Positions 6,479-6,947 of a stretch of DNA of 6,947 nucleotides are shown here, in pieces. Every line of letters starts with the position of its first letter. The stretch's first letter is position 1. The notes under the pieces are model-generated. The model was not told the DNA's origin, did no database searches, and was given only the letters and a program-made list of their open reading frames with translations. The DNA comes from Desulfobacterales bacterium CG23_combo_of_CG06-09_8_20_14_all_51_8 (GTDB taxonomy: Bacteria > Desulfobacterota > Desulfobacteria > Desulfobacterales > Desulfosalsimonadaceae). Made by a program: the position numbers and the translations under genes. The stretch covers positions 1-6,947 of the forward strand of contig PCSG01000441.1 in NCBI GenBank assembly GCA_002772195.1, in the 5' to 3' direction.

Positions 6479-6507
6479 TTTATAGATTGGGCAGGGGATT
6501 CCGTCAA
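6479..6507 (-). promoter_or_regulatory. Sigma70-type promoter for the glycosyltransferase
   Basis: Read on the minus strand, a -35 box TTGACG (6507-6502) and a -10 box TATAAA (6484-6479) are separated by 17 bases. Each matches five of six consensus positions. The predicted start is near 6472, giving a leader of roughly 47 bases that includes the hairpin and the Shine-Dalgarno site. Confidence 0.7.
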
Positions 6508-6568
6508 GGACGATTCTTATAAAAATTTCTGCACCGGGTATCTAAGGACTGTTCGGACGGATAATGAC

Positions 6569-6597
6569 TTGAATATATGGAAAAATTGTCGTATAAA
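6569..6597 (+). promoter_or_regulatory. Sigma70-type promoter for the acyl-CoA synthetase gene
   Basis: TTGAAT (6569-6574) and TATAAA (6592-6597) are 17 bases apart, four and five of six matches to consensus. The predicted start near 6604 gives a leader of about 113 bases. The promoter points away from the glycosyltransferase promoter; the two -35 boxes are about 60 bases apart. Confidence 0.6.
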
Positions 6598-6603
6598 AAA
6601 TAC

Positions 6604-6611
6604 TCCGCGGA
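6604..6611. promoter_or_regulatory. Palindrome at the predicted transcription start, possible operator
   Basis: TCCGCGGA is a perfect 8-base palindrome 6 bases after the -10 box, overlapping the expected start site of the acyl-CoA synthetase transcript. Position would suit a repressor, but the dyad does not extend beyond 8 bases and matches no operator that I recognise. A second small dyad, GGTC-acaac-GACC (6671-6683), lies further down the leader. Confidence 0.25.
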
Positions 6612-6716
6612 ATGAGACCCTGAAGTGCTATTGAAGAGTCGAAATCAATGCGAAATATGAAAATGCCTGAGGTCACAACGACCAGCTTTCGGCAATTAAA
6701 TTTTAAGGGGGAGCGA

Positions 6717-6947
6717 ATGGAACATCTGATAGACGTGTTTAAAAAACGATGCGATCAAACTCCTGATAAAACCGCGTTTCTGGTTAAACAAAAAGGCGAG
6801 TGGAATCCGGTCACCTGGTCCGAAGCCGATAAACAATCCGACCGGATTGCCGCAGGGCTTTTGTCCATCGGAATTTCCCCGGGCAGCGTTGTCTGCATCC
6901 TGGGAAATACGCGGCTGGAGTGGACGCTTTCGGACATAGGGATTCTC
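6717..6947 (+). CDS. AMP-binding long-chain acyl-CoA synthetase, N-terminal part (partial)
   Basis: The first 77 codons of an AMP-dependent synthetase run to the right edge. The sequence matches the N-terminal end of the long-chain fatty acid-CoA ligase (FAA1/FadD-like) group: FKKRCDQTPDKTAFLVK, then a GEWNPVTWSEADKQSDRIA block, AAGLLSIGISPGSVVCIL and NTRLEWTLSDIGIL. The enzyme activates fatty acids (or related acids) to acyl-CoA through an acyl-adenylate; the P-loop, adenylate-forming motifs and C-terminal lid lie outside the window, so substrate range cannot be judged. Start ATG 6717 is supported by AAGGGGGAG at 6705-6713. It is the first gene after the divergent promoter region, and probably not linked in function to the glycosyltransferase. 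Specific subgroup is uncertain. Confidence 0.9.
   Translation, partial: MEHLIDVFKKRCDQTPDKTAFLVKQKGEWNPVTWSEADKQSDRIAAGLLSIGISPGSVVCILGNTRLEWTLSDIGIL

Noticed and set aside
6640..6656. Two CGAAAT direct repeats 11 bases apart in the acyl-CoA synthetase leader
   Set aside because: Six-base repeats in AT-rich sequence are expected by chance, and they lie well downstream of the predicted start.
6631..6659. TTGAAG-N17-AATATG as a second plus-strand promoter
   Set aside because: The -10 match is poor (three of six), and the upstream TTGAAT/TATAAA pair is clearly better.
6755..6937. Minus-strand open frame of 60 codons at the right edge
   Set aside because: It lies opposite the well-supported acyl-CoA synthetase N terminus and shows no recognisable protein feature.

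Overview
The window reads as ordinary chromosomal sequence of an anaerobic Desulfobacterota-type (former Deltaproteobacteria) bacterium. That placement is an inference. It rests on the mix of a [4Fe-4S]-type PurF, a radical SAM protein, a bacterial TMTC-like membrane/TPR protein, a 'HPD' family-2 glycosyltransferase and an acyl-CoA synthetase of the long-chain type. No tRNA, rRNA, CRISPR array, insertion sequence or phage gene was seen.

Left part (1-1891): the 3' end of carB (C-terminal allosteric domain of carbamoyl-phosphate synthase large subunit) is followed after 35 bases by a complete purF (amidophosphoribosyltransferase with propeptide and four iron-sulfur cysteines). These are conserved pyrimidine/arginine and purine biosynthesis genes. 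A weak hairpin plus T-run sits over the purF stop codon and may partly separate purF from what follows.

Middle (1933-5674): three more plus-strand genes follow with short gaps. They encode a small stand-alone cyclic-nucleotide-binding-domain protein, a radical SAM protein with a twitch-like C-terminal cysteine motif, and a 718-residue multi-pass membrane protein ending in eight uninterrupted 34-residue TPRs (TMTC-like, probable GT-C-fold glycosyltransferase). The spacing allows one transcript from carB to the TPR gene, but the functional link of the last three genes to nucleotide synthesis is unknown. The TPR gene is visibly AT-richer than carB/purF.

Right part (5682-6947): a DPM1-like family-2 glycosyltransferase lies on the minus strand, tail to tail with the TPR gene (7 bases between stop codons). 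It has its own good sigma70-type promoter (TTGACG-N17-TATAAA) and a small hairpin at the predicted mRNA 5' end. Divergent from it, a second sigma70-type promoter (TTGAAT-N17-TATAAA) leads to the first 77 codons of an AMP-binding long-chain acyl-CoA synthetase that runs off the window.

The most interesting idea is functional. The family-2 enzyme is of the type that loads a sugar onto a polyprenyl phosphate, and GT-C membrane enzymes use such donors, so the two convergent genes could be a donor/transferase pair. The cNMP-binding and radical SAM genes upstream have no obvious partner or substrate in the window. I see no clear-cut new system; the cNMP-rSAM-TMTC-GT2 neighbourhood is the best candidate for a comparative check.
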